64,000 nt of DNA from Motacilla alba alba (taxonomy: Eukaryota > Chordata > Aves > Passeriformes > Motacillidae): the NCBI RefSeq assembly GCF_015832195.1, contig NC_052017.1, positions 11,112,790 to 11,176,789 of the forward strand, given 5' to 3'. The stretch's first letter is position 1. The number at the start of each line of letters is the position of its first letter. Under the pieces are notes generated by a model. That model searched no databases, was not told the DNA's origin, and saw only the letters and a program-made list of their open reading frames with translations. Positions 11,298 through 25,297 of this stretch are shown here, piece after piece. The position numbers were made by a program, and so were the translations under genes.

Positions 11298-14200
11298 TGA
11301 GGTAGTGAGGACTTTTGAGCTTGAAATCTGTTCTATTATTTGCCTTTTTTTTTTCTTTTGTCTTAGTGGGTTGAAAATATTTAGTAGAATGCTTAATAGA
11401 ATGATGAATAAAATAAAATAAATCTATTATTCTATATTAGCCTCTGCATTCAACTATTGACTCAGATTGCATTGGATTTCTTTTTTGACCAAATCCATTC
11501 TCACACATTCACAGAGCATAAGAAATCCCTTCTCAATTTTGCTTCCTCTTCCTTGAACCAGTGAGATTCCTGTGCTCAGGATGTGCATAGATTCATGGTC
11601 AGCTGTTCATGCTTAATCTTGTGATGCACTGAACCAAAGGGATGTGAGCTACTCAGTGAGCCCCTGGAATCACATGTAAGCTCCCAGGGTGTGCTCCTTA
11701 TAAAAATAATGAACAATAGAGAAGGAAATAATTTGTATTTGAAAACATCTTTTGATTTTGAAACTTAGTATTCTATCTCAGGGAAGCTGGACAGTGATGC
11801 CACTCATTTAAGGATACAGAAAATCATTACATCCTTCCCATGACTCCCATGCTTGGAGCCTTCTGCTCCTGACGGAGGTATGGTGCTCACATTCCACATC
11901 TGCAGGAGTTACAATGGAGTTTCATTAGTTAGAAGTGTCCAATATGTGCTCACTACACACAGGGAGTAAATCTGTCAGCTAAAGTACGAACAGGAAGAAA
12001 CATCTTATCTCAGATAAAAAACTGACTTCTGGCTGTAACAGCACTTGAAATGGCTCACAACAGATTAAACTGCAACTTTTTTTTTTTTTCCCAAAAAATA
12101 AGACAAAAAACTTTTTTTCACTCTCTTTTCCCACAGAAAATTTCTTCAAATCAGGCTGAATAAATGGAATCTAAGAAAAAAATTCTCTAAGTATATAAAG
12201 AAAGCTTTGGTGAAGTGTCAGGTACTGTAATTCATCTAAGCTTTCAGAGAGGAACTGTAATGATACTCCCTGTCAAGTTCACATGAAGATCTCCTACCCA
12301 AAGAGATAAACTGTCTCTGCTTTCATTTGAAAAAGCCTGTCATGATTTGATGAATCAAGAGAAGTCAGATGGACTGTTTCTTAGGAATCTTACAGCTCCC
12401 CCAGCTAATCAATCAGTTCATGAAAAAATGAAAATATAAGCTCTTTTCACTCTTACTCATTTTGAATGAGGTTAACGGTGATGCAGTGTGACCCTTGGTC
12501 CATCTCTAAAAGAGGAAAAAACATCCAGTTTATATTACACTTCTGCTGGTTAACAGTAGTCAAAGTGTCACTGACCCCACCACTTTGTCATTGTGAGAAG
12601 GCATGGCAATCCAGATAAATTAATAACTATTAGACTAGCAGAACAAGTTCTGTGTTGAAGGCAAAACAATTACAAAGAAAAATTCAAGGAGATCCACATC
12701 AATGCTAGTGAAATTTAAAACAGTGAAAATCTAACAGCCTAAATATGTCAGATTAGTTATTTCAAATGACTGAATTGGATTTAGAGTTTATCATATAAAC
12801 CCTATTATACATGCAAATTCCTGAGGAAATAAAGAATTAAATATTAGTGTACAGTCAATATACAAAATCCTAAAGACTCAAGTTAAGTGGTTTAAAACAC
12901 CCTTAAAATAAAGACTTCTTAAAGTTGGGTCCATCTTTATATCACAGTTCATTACATAAATGCTTTTCAATTGGCACTATTAGAGAAAATTATAGATATT
13001 TTGATTCTGCATCTAGCATTCTTCTGTTAGTATTTTTCTGCTATTATGGGTATTTTTAACATTAAAGATAAATTCATGCTTTTTGGCTTCCTTGTAGCAT
13101 CTGTTTTATGGAAGCAACACACAGTGTGTGTCATGTATTATAGCCAAGGAACATATGCTGCAAATAAACGAGAAATGTATGAATTTGTATTTAACACTAG
13201 GAATCTAGAGCTTCTCCCATCAGAGATTATCCATTAGAAATAAAAATGCTGCATGGTTCCCGCAGCAATTATATGAGCAATATTAAGAGTAGGACAATAT
13301 AGTCCTGTATTTTCAAGGTTAGCCTTCAAAAATCCCTGCCTAACAATATGTTGCCAAGCTTTACTGCTGAAACCAACAATTAGGATTTTTCCTCTGGCAC
13401 TTTGGCTGATGCATAATGCCCAGTAAAGTGGATAGTGTATGTGTACAAAGTCTTTTGTCTCTACTGTGCTGATTTATATCAAGATCAAGACAGCTGTGAT
13501 TTGTGATTAAAAATTCTCACCTACCTGCCCTTAGCTGCCCAGCCCCGAGGCTGTCCATAGAGCCAGCCAGCAGTGCAGTATGGGGTGTGGCTGTTTGGTT
13601 TGCCATGCCAAACCATCCCACCAGGTGATCTTAACACTTGGGACAGGAAAAGAAACTGACCACAGAGATGACCCCATTTCCTTCTTTCTACAGTGCAAAG
13701 AAATGTGTGCCTTCATCTTTAACCCCAAACCCCAAAAAGCAGACATTTAAGGAGGAGAGTCTGTTACCCCAAGTGAAGTGAGTGGAGCACCAAAGGAAGG
13801 TAAATTATTTATAAACAAATCAGCTCGGCTCACATCATGAAATTAGCTCCCAATCACAGCTTTTTACCTCAAGGAACCTCATGGGCATGATGCAGAGAAG
13901 AGACTGGATTCCTTCCTGGGAAGTTGTTAGTCTGTCCATGATGAAAGTCTTCCCTTATGTGAGATTGAGACGGAATGATTGCCAACCTAAAAGGCAGTAT
14001 GAGAGGCTATATTTGAGAACAGGTTCATTTGGATTTGGGAATAGGAGGCATATTTTTTTTCTCTTTTTAATGTTGAAAAAAATTAAATTATTAATATTTA
14101 CTGGGTATTTAATAGGATACACATTACTGTGCCTAGTAAATTCTTAAAGATCAGTTTATGACGAGGACTGAGCATTACAGATTTCTCATTATTTTTTTCT

Positions 14201-15336
14201 TTCTTCAGGTTCTTTTGTACTTGATCTCCTATACCCCCTCCCTGTAAGCATAAACAGTCCCAGAAAGACACATAGTTATTTTATAAACTGATTCCTAGAA
14301 GGATTCCACTTTTCAAACAAAGAAACACATAACTACCCCCTAGCTGTGAGTTGTAATGTGGGCAGGGAAGAGGATTTTTTTCATTTGAGGTTTGAAGGTA
14401 GAATGAATCTTGATTTGAGACAATGTGCCTACAATGCTAAGCACACCATTATGCACTTTTAATATCCAGCACATTTATTGGAAAGAAAAATAACCTCACC
14501 CTTTACAGAGATTATGGACCATTAGACATCTCAGGTCAGTTTTTCAGCTCCCCTGAAAAATGTATATATAACATACAACTTCCACATTTTATCAATACTT
14601 GACAAAAAGCTCAGTGAGTTATGTGAGTCAATAGTTAACCAGTCTACAATTGCTATTAATTTTCGTAACCCAGGAACAAGTTAGATTCACATCTGTGTCT
14701 CTACCTGGCTTAAAGGCTTTTCCCATGTGGTTTGACTCCTAGCTGCATTTTATATGTAGATTCAAGAACGAATTTAATTATAGTAAGCTCATTAGGAATG
14801 GAGCCATTGCTTATCTTAAGTTTTGTAACATAGTGTATATTTACAGCAGTGTATAAGCAGTACTTAATAATTAATTCTCTGTACTCTGTTATATTAATGT
14901 GAAAGCATAAAAGGATTATCAGAGGTAGGGAGGGCTTTGTACTTCTGTGAAGAATACAGAGATGAGTCTCTTTGAAAATGAGAATGGAAAATTAAAGCCC
15001 GATGAAATGTGACCTTTTTCTGCTTCTTTCCAACAGCTTAGAGCTGGATATTTTATTATAAGACTAGATTTTTAGTTCTTTATCAAGTTTAACTTCCCTT
15101 GGAATAGTGGCTGATGACGATGGAAGAATAAGCAAATTGTTCCAGAAATACTTACAAAAGATCAGATATCTCTAATATTTTATTACTGTACACTTGATCA
15201 AACATGTCAATGGCCAAAAATAAGATAAACAGGAATACCTTGTGTGATTATATAGACTGAGGAGAAAACAGACTTCAAAAGTAGAGAATTGTTGATGCAG
15301 CTTGTGAAGAGCAGAGAAAACAGATTTTCCCTCATT

Positions 15337-15551
15337 GTCTCGTCTCGTCTCGTCTCGTCTCTTCCCTCCCTCCCTTCCTTCCTTCCTTCCTTCCTTCCTT
15401 CCTTCCTTCCTTCCTTCCTTCCTTCCTTCCTTCCTTCCTTCCTTCCTTCCTTCCTTCCTTCCGCCATTTCCGCCACTTCCGCCACTTCCGCCACTTCCTT
15501 CCGCCACTTCCTTCCGCTACTTCCTTCTGCCACTTCCTTCCTTCCTTCCTT
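15337..15551. repeat. Polypyrimidine compound microsatellite
   Basis: The block starts with about five copies of GTCTC (15337-15361), passes through CCCTCC, and becomes a pure TTCC/CTTC array of about 88 bp (15375-15462). It then changes to a roughly 9-bp unit CTTCCGCCA with variants (about 15459-15540), and ends with another short CTTCC run. Apart from the Gs of GTCTC and CCGCCA and a few As, one strand is all pyrimidine and the other all purine. The Glu-Gly-Arg-Lys and Pro-Ser-Phe-Leu open frames predicted here simply translate the repeat and are not genes. Such tracts can form triplex DNA and are length-variable. Confidence 0.95.
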
Positions 15552-17284
15552 TATTGTCTTCTCTATCAAAATTTATTCAATGGCAAATGATACTACCAAA
15601 AAATATAAAATCTTCAAAGCTTTCAGAATACTGTATGAGAGGTCAGTGTTAAATTTACACTGTGATCAGTGATGTAGCTAGAAGAGGAATTTTTTTTTTT
15701 TTTTAGGTTGGAAATTGTTTAAAAAGAAAAAAAAAGTCAAAAATGACATTTTCATGAGCATGAATTGATGCAATGTGTTCAGGTCAGAAGAAATGTGTAT
15801 CGCTGTGTGTTTCCAGCATGAAGCTGACATTTCTGTCATGCTGCGAAGAAATTTAAAGTGACATTCCTTTATTTTCCACAGAGACAGCTGCTATAGTTCC
15901 CAGCTGAAAATTGGCCTCAGCTGGCACGTAATAAATGGGAAAACATGTAGATAATAGTCATGAACTAGTGAGCACTGCTGGCTGACCAGTTATCAAATTG
16001 TTGATAAGCTGTAGTTTCAGCTGTACCTCAAGATGACACACATGCCCTTTCTCCTTTTGTCTCTTATCATTTACATTTGCAATAAAATTATGATTTAGTG
16101 CATATTAAGATGTAGCTGTCCACCATTATACTTTTGGTGTAAGAGGGCTGATGAATACTCTTTTCAAAGAAAAAACAACATTCCTGGAAGATTTTTTTTT
16201 TCTAGTAAGTATCAGGAGAATGTCAAAATGTAATTTCCCTTACAAAACCAGATGCAAACATAGATATCTGCTCTTATACAGCTCAGTCCTCTGCAAAAAA
16301 CCTGTCAGGAATTTTGCAGTGTGCTTCTATGTGGAGAATGATGCTTTGTCAAAACTGAAGTATTGCATGGAAATAGATTCATTTTCATGACAATAGAATG
16401 ATTTTGATGCACTTTCACCAGAGCAGAATTTGGCTGGGAGTTCAGGTTTCAAGGAAACATTTTCAGGCCACTTATGACCTGTAGATCAGATATGGCAAAT
16501 CCTCCTACTGCCTGCAGCTGAGCCCCATCATTCACCTGCAACTCCTGGGGATGCTGTTCATGTGCAGCAGGGAATTGCCCCAGGGAGCAGCAAGATGTTG
16601 AATTTCATTTTCATGCAACCAAGTTGAAATATTTGTTTTCCCCGAATTAATCTTTTAAATTTCCTTTACATGGAAAGTGTGGAAATAACTTATTTTGTTT
16701 CTGAAGAAAAGAATATGTTAATTTTTCCTACTGTAGAAAATTGTATACACTTATTAGTCCTAATGCCAAAGCCAAGAAGTGGGTGATGGTTGAAGGCATA
16801 AAGCAGAAATTATTCAGCAGCAAACACTGATTTCAGTGACAGACAAATAAGAATGTCTGGTTTTAGAAATTATTTAAGTGGTGATGAAGTGGGCATACTA
16901 CCTGTGATATTCCTGCTGAAGTAATTCAAATAATACTGAGGATGTAATTAGACTTTAGAATGACAGTATCTTTCTTAGGCTGACCCTGTCTTTTGCTGTG
17001 TTGGGTTTGAACAACTCTCCTTCACAGCCTTCTGCAGCTCTGCCTCGTTGTGCTTGTCTACCTCTTGGCTCATGCTCTTTCCTCCTGTTCTTGTACTCAC
17101 ACTGAGCCACGTGTCACAGTAAAATCTCAGTCTTTTCCCTGATCCTGACTCTTTTGCTGCAATTCTGTCAGGTGTGATAATTCTTCTTCTGCCTCTTTAT
17201 TCAGGATTTCATTTGGTTTTCTTTTCTATAGGCAACCACGACTGAAAATAACATTCAAAAATTGGAAAATTAATCAATGGGTCT

Positions 17285-17316
17285 ATGTGTGTATATATAT
17301 TTGTGTGTGTGCGCAC
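17285..17316. repeat. Mixed TG/TA microsatellite
   Basis: Alternating purine-pyrimidine sequence (TATGTGTGTATATATA, then TTTGTGTGTGTGCGCAC) is potentially Z-DNA-forming. It is short and probably variable. Confidence 0.7.
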
Positions 17317-18187
17317 ATAATTTTAATGTAAAAAGTGGATTTAAAAAATTCTCCTTATTTGACAGTAGATTCCTTCTCCCTCCCCATAGCCACTCTTGTC
17401 TCTTAGTAGATGGCTGGGAGAAAGGTTACCCTGCAGCATCCAGCACTCGTGTTCACATGCCCAAAGTCCACATGAGCCCTTGAGTCTAGTGTTTCACTTA
17501 TTGCCTTCAGAAGTCTTGTCTAAGCCATTAGGAAACATTATGCAGAAGTGGTATTTATTACTTTTGCCACATGGAAAAACAACAGCCCAGCTACCTATAG
17601 AAATGTATAGGGAAATTTATAGAAAGAAGGGATTCATGCAAATCAAATCTCTAAAGCATTCATTCATATCATGTCTAATGAATGTGAGAATGAAAATAGA
17701 ATTGTAGTTTTTTATGAATTGATCAGATGAGTTTTCTGGCATTTTAATCACCTAAATGAAAAAAGAGACAGAAAAGAAAATAAATAATATTTAGCAGAAA
17801 AACCTATGTAGCAGAATGGTGAACTTAAATGAATCAATTTTATTATTGCAATATGATTACAATATTACAATATTACAATTATTAGTTTCTTTTAACCAGA
17901 AGTTTTATTGTGATTCTTCTTGTCAACTGAAAATGCTCAAGGATGTCTTTATCAAACTGGAAATAAAACCAATATCATTTTTATGCAATGTGTATTTGCA
18001 ATGTGAAATTCTCTGATCCAGTCTTATATTTTTTTCTCTCTTTATTTTTTCTCTCTTTTTTCCCTTTATTTTTCTTCTCACCAAACTCCATGTGGAATAC
18101 CCACAAAAATGGCAACTGGAATTGATGGCTTTAAGTAAGGGTTTTTTCTCTACAGAGTAATCCTGCTGTGGAATGGCAGAGCAGATC

Positions 18188-18201
18188 AGCAGAGCTCTGC
18201 T
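18188..18201. repeat. 14-bp perfect palindrome AGCAGAGCTCTGCT
   Basis: The sequence equals its own reverse complement with no spacer. It lies within a locally GC-richer patch. Chance is a sufficient explanation; no function is claimed. Confidence 0.85.
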
Positions 18202-21200
18202 CCCTGATGAGAGACAGGAAAAAACAGGTGGAGACCATACTCCCAGTCGTGGCTTCAGGGAGGCTTCAGCTGGAGACCGAAGGTCTGAAGAGCTGAGGGC
18301 TGCAAGGGAGAAGCTGGATTTTGAGCTGTTGACGGATTTGAAATCAATGTTTCCCATGCATTTCAGGGGGATATGGCAGAGAATAATACAAATGTTCAGG
18401 AATTATGTTGCTTTCCAGCTCTTAGATATATAAAATATTGGTGATACCACTTCAGTACACCCCAATATATGTAGAGTTATTATATTCACCCCAGGCTTTT
18501 ACTGAACAGTTTAACCTATATTATTGAGAAATAAATAAACTCTGAGTTTAAAGGGAGATGAATGGCTTAGATTAGATTAATGGGAACAAGATTTTGCCAA
18601 GAATAAATGCTTTTGACTGTAGAGAGGTCAAACTTCAAATTTAGGAAGCCTCCACAGAGAGAAAAATGTCTATCCTTAAATACTGTTTCTGAGGTTTTTT
18701 GTTGCAATACAAGTATCCACATGGTAGAAACTGCACATTCGTTTCCTGAGGAATTCATGGTGTGATAAAGAAAATGAGAGCCTCTGAGGGAATAATTGCT
18801 TCACCATGGGAAACTCATGCAACTTAACTTGAACTTTAAATCGATCTGCTTTCATATTTGTTACTGCTGGTACACAGCATTATGAGGAGGAAATTGTGCA
18901 GCCATAAAATGCATTTTTTTTTTATATTATGCAGCATAGTAATGCTGTGACTATCTCTATAAATGTGTGTTTGTTGGGTGGGAATTTTTTGCCATCTCAG
19001 TTCTAAACAAATTTACATAAACCCCAAAAATATAGAGCTAGGTGCTTTTAATTATGAATAGCAACAATTGCTCTGAGTTCATGCAAAAGACTCAAATAGT
19101 GATTCTCTCCCTAATTTTAAAAAGTTTTCATTATTTTCATTTGTTTCCTGGGCTGCAGAACTGTGATCATTACCATATTTCAATAGGTGCCCCTGTGTGC
19201 TCATGCTATGACTGGGCAGAGGGCTTACAGGATTACATGCTTGATTTCCCCTGAAAGCCTCTCTTTCCAGTAAATATTGTGGCAATTTGAAGGGATTACT
19301 TTCTTATGTCCCTTTCAATTTTTCCAGCCATTTTTGATTTGATAGCAGCAGCTGGTAGTCACTTAAGGGTGACAGCAGCACTCTCATCATCTCCTTGTAA
19401 GGTGGACACACACTGTGCTCCCCACATCACGGTCAGGGTTCTCAGGGAGCTGAGGGACACAGCACATAGGGAAGGAAAGAGATTCAGTTTTGGCTCAGAG
19501 ACTGTAAGCGCTTTCTTTTTTTTTAAGAAAATGCTACCTACACTATGCCATAATTTCCAACTATTAATTAAGATTTCTAGGTATTAACAATAAGTTCAAA
19601 AAGTACAATTAATTCATCTAGGAAGAAATTTTCATATTTAAGTCATTTTACAGCCACAATTATTCAAGGAGGATGGAAGATTTGCTGTCTTGCGATCTGT
19701 GTTTTCACTAATTGTGCAGCCTTTATTTTTTGGGTTTTTTTTTTTGGCAGAGGTCTTCATAATTGATTCCCCATCCTTAAAAACTAAAATGCACACTTTC
19801 TCCTGGTCTTGAAGAACAAGACTGAAAAGACGAGTGAATCATGTAAAGCAAGGGGAGTAAAACTACTGAAATATTGCCCCAAATCATTTTATGATATGTA
19901 TAGAACTGATATTTAGTACTGTTGTTTCCTCTACAACTGTGCTTCATCAGGACATTTAGCTTAACTGGAAGACTGGGAAGTTGATCTTTATTCCTCACTG
20001 TGTTCAAAGGATTTATTTTTTGGATGATGAAAAAACAAAGAATATCTATTGTGGATTAAGAAGAGAGGTGAAGTAACATGTCCAATGTCACATTAGAAAT
20101 CTGTAAAGGAGTTTGAAATTAGACAATTTTTTTTCTTTATCTTGGTACTGAAATTTAATCATATAAACCCCACCTTGCACCTACATCACCGAGTCTGAAT
20201 GTAAAGTGATTGCTCAGGCATTGTTAATGCTCTTTACAAAGAGGTTCTACTCAGAATTTTTATCCTATGAAAGCAACTTACTGTGAATAACTCCATATTC
20301 TGGGAATATTTATATGTAAAATATATGTAGCCAAAATAACAACACAAACATACACTACTGGTTTTGACTCATCACCAAAGCAGTTTTTGTCCAAAAATGC
20401 TCAGGCATCTCACCTATATATTAATTAAATTCTCCCCACTACACCTGGGAACTAATTTGGTTCCCGTTTTTAATGAATGGGAATCTCATAAATACTGTTG
20501 TAGTAAGAACCATCAAAAGGCACTTTTCTATAATCATTTGCTGGACTTGAGTTGCTCCATGAAATGCACAAATGAGAGATCTTTGATGCTGAGTAATCCT
20601 TAGACAAGGCACTTTTTTACTGAACAGCTATATAAATCAAGTATCTAAACACAAATATTTAGGAGAAAGTAAAGCCAAGCCTGAGTTTAGGCCCAGCAAA
20701 ATTATAGGTCTAAGAATACCCAGGTACAAATACCAGTGGTGCTATTTGAATCTGCCCAAGCACACTGCAGAAAATAAAAAAAAACAAAATTGGTGTTTAA
20801 AAATGCCAGTTTTCTTCTGGTAGGTCTTTTCTTTTATTGGGAGTTATGTGTTCAGAGGCAACCCCAGACTTCAATGGAATTGGAAAAAATGTGTTATTTA
20901 AATGTTTGTGGTTGATGGAGTTTTACCATTTTCAAACATAATGTGAACAGTGAAAATACTTAGATTTTCCCATTTTAATCAATGGTGTGACTCGTGGGTC
21001 ACCCACAAATCTCTTGCTAACAGATTTTATCTCTGCACAGAAAGGGGAGAAAATGAAGAAAATTCATCCAATGTTGATTTGGGAAGTCATTTCAGAATCC
21101 TAAATAAAAGGAAATAAATTCTGGCAGAAAAGAAGAGGCTGTCAGGCTGGACAGACCCTACCCAGCTTACGCAGCAGGAACGATGAAATAGGCTTATTAT

Positions 21201-24200
21201 CTTTTTATGCCTTTCCTGATTTTTGTGTTCTAGGGAGAGGTAGAAACAGAATTATAAGAACATAGTGAGAAAAATCTGCTTGTATCAGCCATAAAGACTG
21301 CACTATTAGGTTTTGTTTTAGCTTTCTGTTATTCTTCTTACTATTAACTTATACCACATATTGTCGATGTAATACTGTTAGTAGTTTCAGATAAAAACCA
21401 GGTCAAATTTACATGTATTTTAAAATGAGTGGGAATTTGGAATTTATCTTTTTAGTGTTTGCTTGTCCCAGTTACCATTTCTATGCATGACCTGTGATGT
21501 GGCACTTCTCTGTCAAGCCAGTCTGGGTCTGCCATCATATCAGGTGTAGAAGCACAGGACAGAACGAGATGTCTGCACTTCACACCATATACAATTTGCA
21601 TTTTCAAATTCTTCCAGTGTAGGTAAATATTGTTAAAATTCCATAGGGATAGTATTTACTATTTATTTTGTGAGTGAAAATGCCTTTCAGATGTGTGAAA
21701 AGTTAGCAAACTTCAACACAAATTATTACAAAAGAATATTTTGTCTTTAAACTACATTAGGAGTGCTTCACAGTCTTTCTAATATTTAATTACTTCAGTG
21801 CAAAGTAGGGCAGGACATAATCATAACTGCATTTTGCACAGAGATTCTCATGTTCTTCCTTTCTGCAATCAGTCATTATCAAGGAAACCCATGTGGTTAA
21901 GGAGAAAATCACAAATAAGACTCACCTTTACTGTAAGGGACCATTACTTTCCCTGATAATTGGTAAAACCTGCTGAAGTGGATGAATGATTGAAAATAAT
22001 TTAAATGAATCAGTAATTGATTAATTTTAAACCCTAATTCTAAATCTTTCAATGCAAAAGAAATCCCTCTAGGGATACATTCTGAAGAACTTTTCAAAAG
22101 TCACTTTGGCCACATTCATGGTTTCTCTGCCTTAGACATGTGCAAAGCTGGCAGCTGTGTGGCTGTTGCTGGGAAAAGGCTGATTTTGCTGTGATGGGGC
22201 AGCAGGGAAGAAAGAATTTCAGAGAGAGCAGGTGAAAAGCATAAGAAATGGGAAATAAGAACATAGTTTGAGATCTGTTGGGACTCAGAGAGACCCTAAT
22301 GTCCCATAAATCTGAACATAATGCCTAAGTCCCTTCTTCTCACAGACCTTGTTTTCTCTAGTTCCTTTTACATCCAGGCTTCTTGAATCACTTATCCTGA
22401 AACCCCTCTGTCCTTCCAACCCTATGTCCCAGCTCTTTTTGATGTCCTAACACCACTCTGCCTCCCAGAAGCTCTTCTACCCCCATCCTTTACAGCAATA
22501 AACTCTGCTACTCTCACAGCACAGAGGTCAGGACACAGAGGTCAGAATCCTTGGGCCAGCCAAGGGGTCCTCAGAATTACTTAAAAATTGTTTTCTGAAA
22601 ATGTAAATGGAACTCAAAAGAAAAAAAGTAACATTTTCCCACATTCATATGACATTCCACATAATTTTATTTGACCTGACATTTGCTTAATAATCTCTTC
22701 TTTTCTGAAACATCTGTTTAAATAGATTTTGTTTTATTGCAGAATATGATTAGAAAAGTTTCAGTCTCTGTTATGAAGAGATTAAAAAAAATCTTTAATC
22801 TGACAGATTTTCATTTTAATCTCAAATGAGAGGAAAATGTAGTGAGTAGTAGTTGTCAGTCCCTTGCACTTTTTCTGTTCTTAAGAAAGGAGTTTTTAAT
22901 GTGACTCAAAAATCAAATATTCATACAACTTATCAAACAATTTGTTTCCAAAAATCACTTTTTCTTTACATGTCCTTTTTACCTCTAGATCTTATTCTCC
23001 CATTGTAACTGAATATTTTTCCCTCTTGTCATCTAAGCTGGTAACAATTATTTGCAAATTCTAGCTCTATTTTTCACATCCAGTCACTTGCTAAATCCAT
23101 CAGTTTTTAAAAGACTACCTTCTCTGCTCATCCAGCATTCCAGCTCTGTCTTACAAACTATGAAATATGGATTGTCACCTATCTGAATACTTTATCTCAT
23201 ATTTCTGGCATTTTTTATCCTACAGTGATTTGTCCACCTTCCCAGGAGTCACAGCTCTACAATATGGTGTTAAAACCCTGTTTATTTGCTTTTCTTCTAC
23301 AAAGTTCTAAAAATAGAGAAGACAATATTTTTATCCAAGAACATGTAAAATAATACTTACAATGTACCTCCTTAAACATGTTTCTGAAGTTTCCTACTTA
23401 TAATAACAGTACCCTTTTACACCTATTGTTCATATAATTCCTGATTTCTCAGATTTCATGTGTTCTGTTCTTGTAAAGCCTCTTCTGTCTTGACTCATAC
23501 TTCTTATTCTTATATATATATATTCTCTAGGAAAGCCAAGAGTAAATGGCATCTGACCTAACCAGAATTAATAGCAGCATAAAAAACCCCTTCAAGTTCC
23601 TATGTCTTTGTATATAACACGGTTGATTTCTTTTTGCATAAGGTTTATAATCTATAAACCCCATATTCAGTATCCCTATTAAAAAATCTCATGTAAATTA
23701 ACTTAAACTAGTTACTTTGACCATTCCCTCACGTTGTCCATAAGATTTATCATCAGAAGTTAAAAACCTCATTGTGTGGAAACATAGACCGCCTTGTAAA
23801 GTCGACTGCGTAAAAGGTTTCAAGGATGTGGTTCTTGAGCATAGTGATAGATTCTTGGGAAAGCTGCAGAATAAAGACAGCTCAAAATGGCTACATGCCA
23901 TGTAAATCTAACTAAAATACACCTGGTGTTTTTCTCCAAAGATGGACCAGTTGAGGTTACCTTAACATCCTATTAGCCTCTAGGAGAGCTGTTTATTTAC
24001 TGGGTTTTTTTCAGACATGAACTTGAGGGGTTTATGGATATTTTTATGTGATATGTGCTTACTGCCCTACATGCAAAGAGCTGGTGGCAGAAAGACCTCA
24101 CAGCCCCAGCTGAATCTCATATTATCTTCAGTATTTTGACAGCATTGAAGGCCACTGAGAGGAGAGACACCAAGTGGAAGAGCAAGTTTTCATCCCCTTC

Positions 24201-25253
24201 TTTGAAACCTTCCACAGTAATGATTTTAACACCTAGAAAATTATGTGAAGAGGGTTTTTTATCCAGCTATCCCCTGGATCTCTCGAGGAGTCCAATAATA
24301 TCTAAAATAGAATTACTGATTACAAATGCAAAACACTGAAGAAGTCATGTTTCAGAGAGCACCAAGATGTTGGTTTTGGGATCTAGCAGAGCTTTAATCA
24401 ACAATGCCATTTGGCATGGTACTGCACTCTTTTTGGGGTGCTCTGTTGATATGGCTGCAGTGCTCATGGGCTGCACACACCACTCTGAGGTTTGCAGGCA
24501 TATTTGACTGACATAGAGGTGTGTTCAAGTCATCTTCTCCATTATCCAGAGTAGCAGTGAATTAGGATGCAAACTCCCATTAAATTTTCATCTGTACTTG
24601 TAAAATAAAGACTTTCTTTTTGGTATTTAACTGTACTGTATGTTAGCTGTCAAACTTTCAATAGAAAAGACTATAATTAAGTCTTCATTTTGTGGCATAT
24701 CATTTCACAGACTGAGGCAGATTAGCAGAAGTTTTGACATTTGATTTTACCTTTGAAGAAATCATCATCTAAAAAGCTGTTTGTGGTACCTTGTGTAGTA
24801 CAGGGTCCTGCCTGCATAAATCAATAGTACTAGCAGTCTAGCACTCCAGCAGTCTAGAGCTACAATTTTATTCACTTGTCCACTTGAATGTGTTTTGCTT
24901 ATGTTTACTTTCATGCCTGTATTGATTTTTATCAATAAAGCATTCCTTGCTTTTGCTTACTCCACATCATATATTAGAAACCGAAAGTGAAAACACTTTG
25001 TTAAGTTTCCATTTCCATTTAGCATGATGTTTAGCTCTTTTGCCTAGCAGCTAAGAAAGAAAAAACCAGGGCTTTGACCACATTGAAATAATGATTTTTC
25101 TCTTTCTTAAAACACTTCAATTGTTCTAACAGATAATTTTTTTCTGTGATTTTCATTTTTATTCCATATAATTGATTTTTAAATAGTTTTTTGTCTTTTT
25201 TAGGGTTTTTTGTTTGTTTGTTCTTAACAATATCAGTTTTATTCCAGCAGTTT

Positions 25254-25297
25254 CTTCCTATTTACAAGGAATAGGAAGTTACTTCCTATTTACAAGG
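25254..25297. repeat. Direct/inverted repeat cluster (three copies of a 9-mer)
   Basis: CTTCCTATT (25254-25262), its reverse complement AATAGGAAG (25270-25278) and CTTCCTATT again (25282-25290) follow each other. The flanking direct repeat extends to 16 bp (CTTCCTATTTACAAGG at 25254-25269 and 25282-25297). Either adjacent pair could fold into a hairpin. The arrangement is what a local template switch or inverted duplication would leave. Confidence 0.9.

Larger units (their letters stand above)
10231..15336. other. AT-rich non-coding stretch
   Basis: There is no recognisable gene or interspersed repeat. The stretch includes a 25-bp and an 18-bp perfect tandem duplication (listed separately), a poly(A) run near 10616-10628, a poly(T) run near 12079-12090, and unique AT-rich sequence. 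The open frames near 13046, 13531 and 13881 are short and show no domain. Confidence 0.5.
15552..25200. other. Long AT-rich non-coding stretch
   Basis: About 9.6 kb without a gene or interspersed repeat that I recognise. It holds a mixed TA/TG run near 17285-17316, a small ATTACAAT tandem near 17855-17880, a GC-richer patch at 18160-18350 with a 14-bp perfect palindrome, and a TA run near 23511-23523. Open frames up to 144 codons (17923-18357 minus) occur but have no recognisable domain and no support from splice sites. Confidence 0.5.

Noticed and set aside
15172..15672. Open frames encoding Glu-Gly-Arg-Lys or Leu-Pro-Ser-Phe repeats
   Set aside because: They are translations of the TTCC microsatellite in both strands and extend only by lack of stops in the repeat.
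17923..18357. 144-codon minus-strand frame, and an overlapping 86-codon plus-strand frame
   Set aside because: No recognisable domain, low-complexity Lys/Arg-rich middle produced by a pyrimidine run, and no splice or start context.
22505..22545. Short repeated word CACAGAGGTCAG
   Set aside because: Only two short copies, explained by minor local duplication; no larger structure around it.
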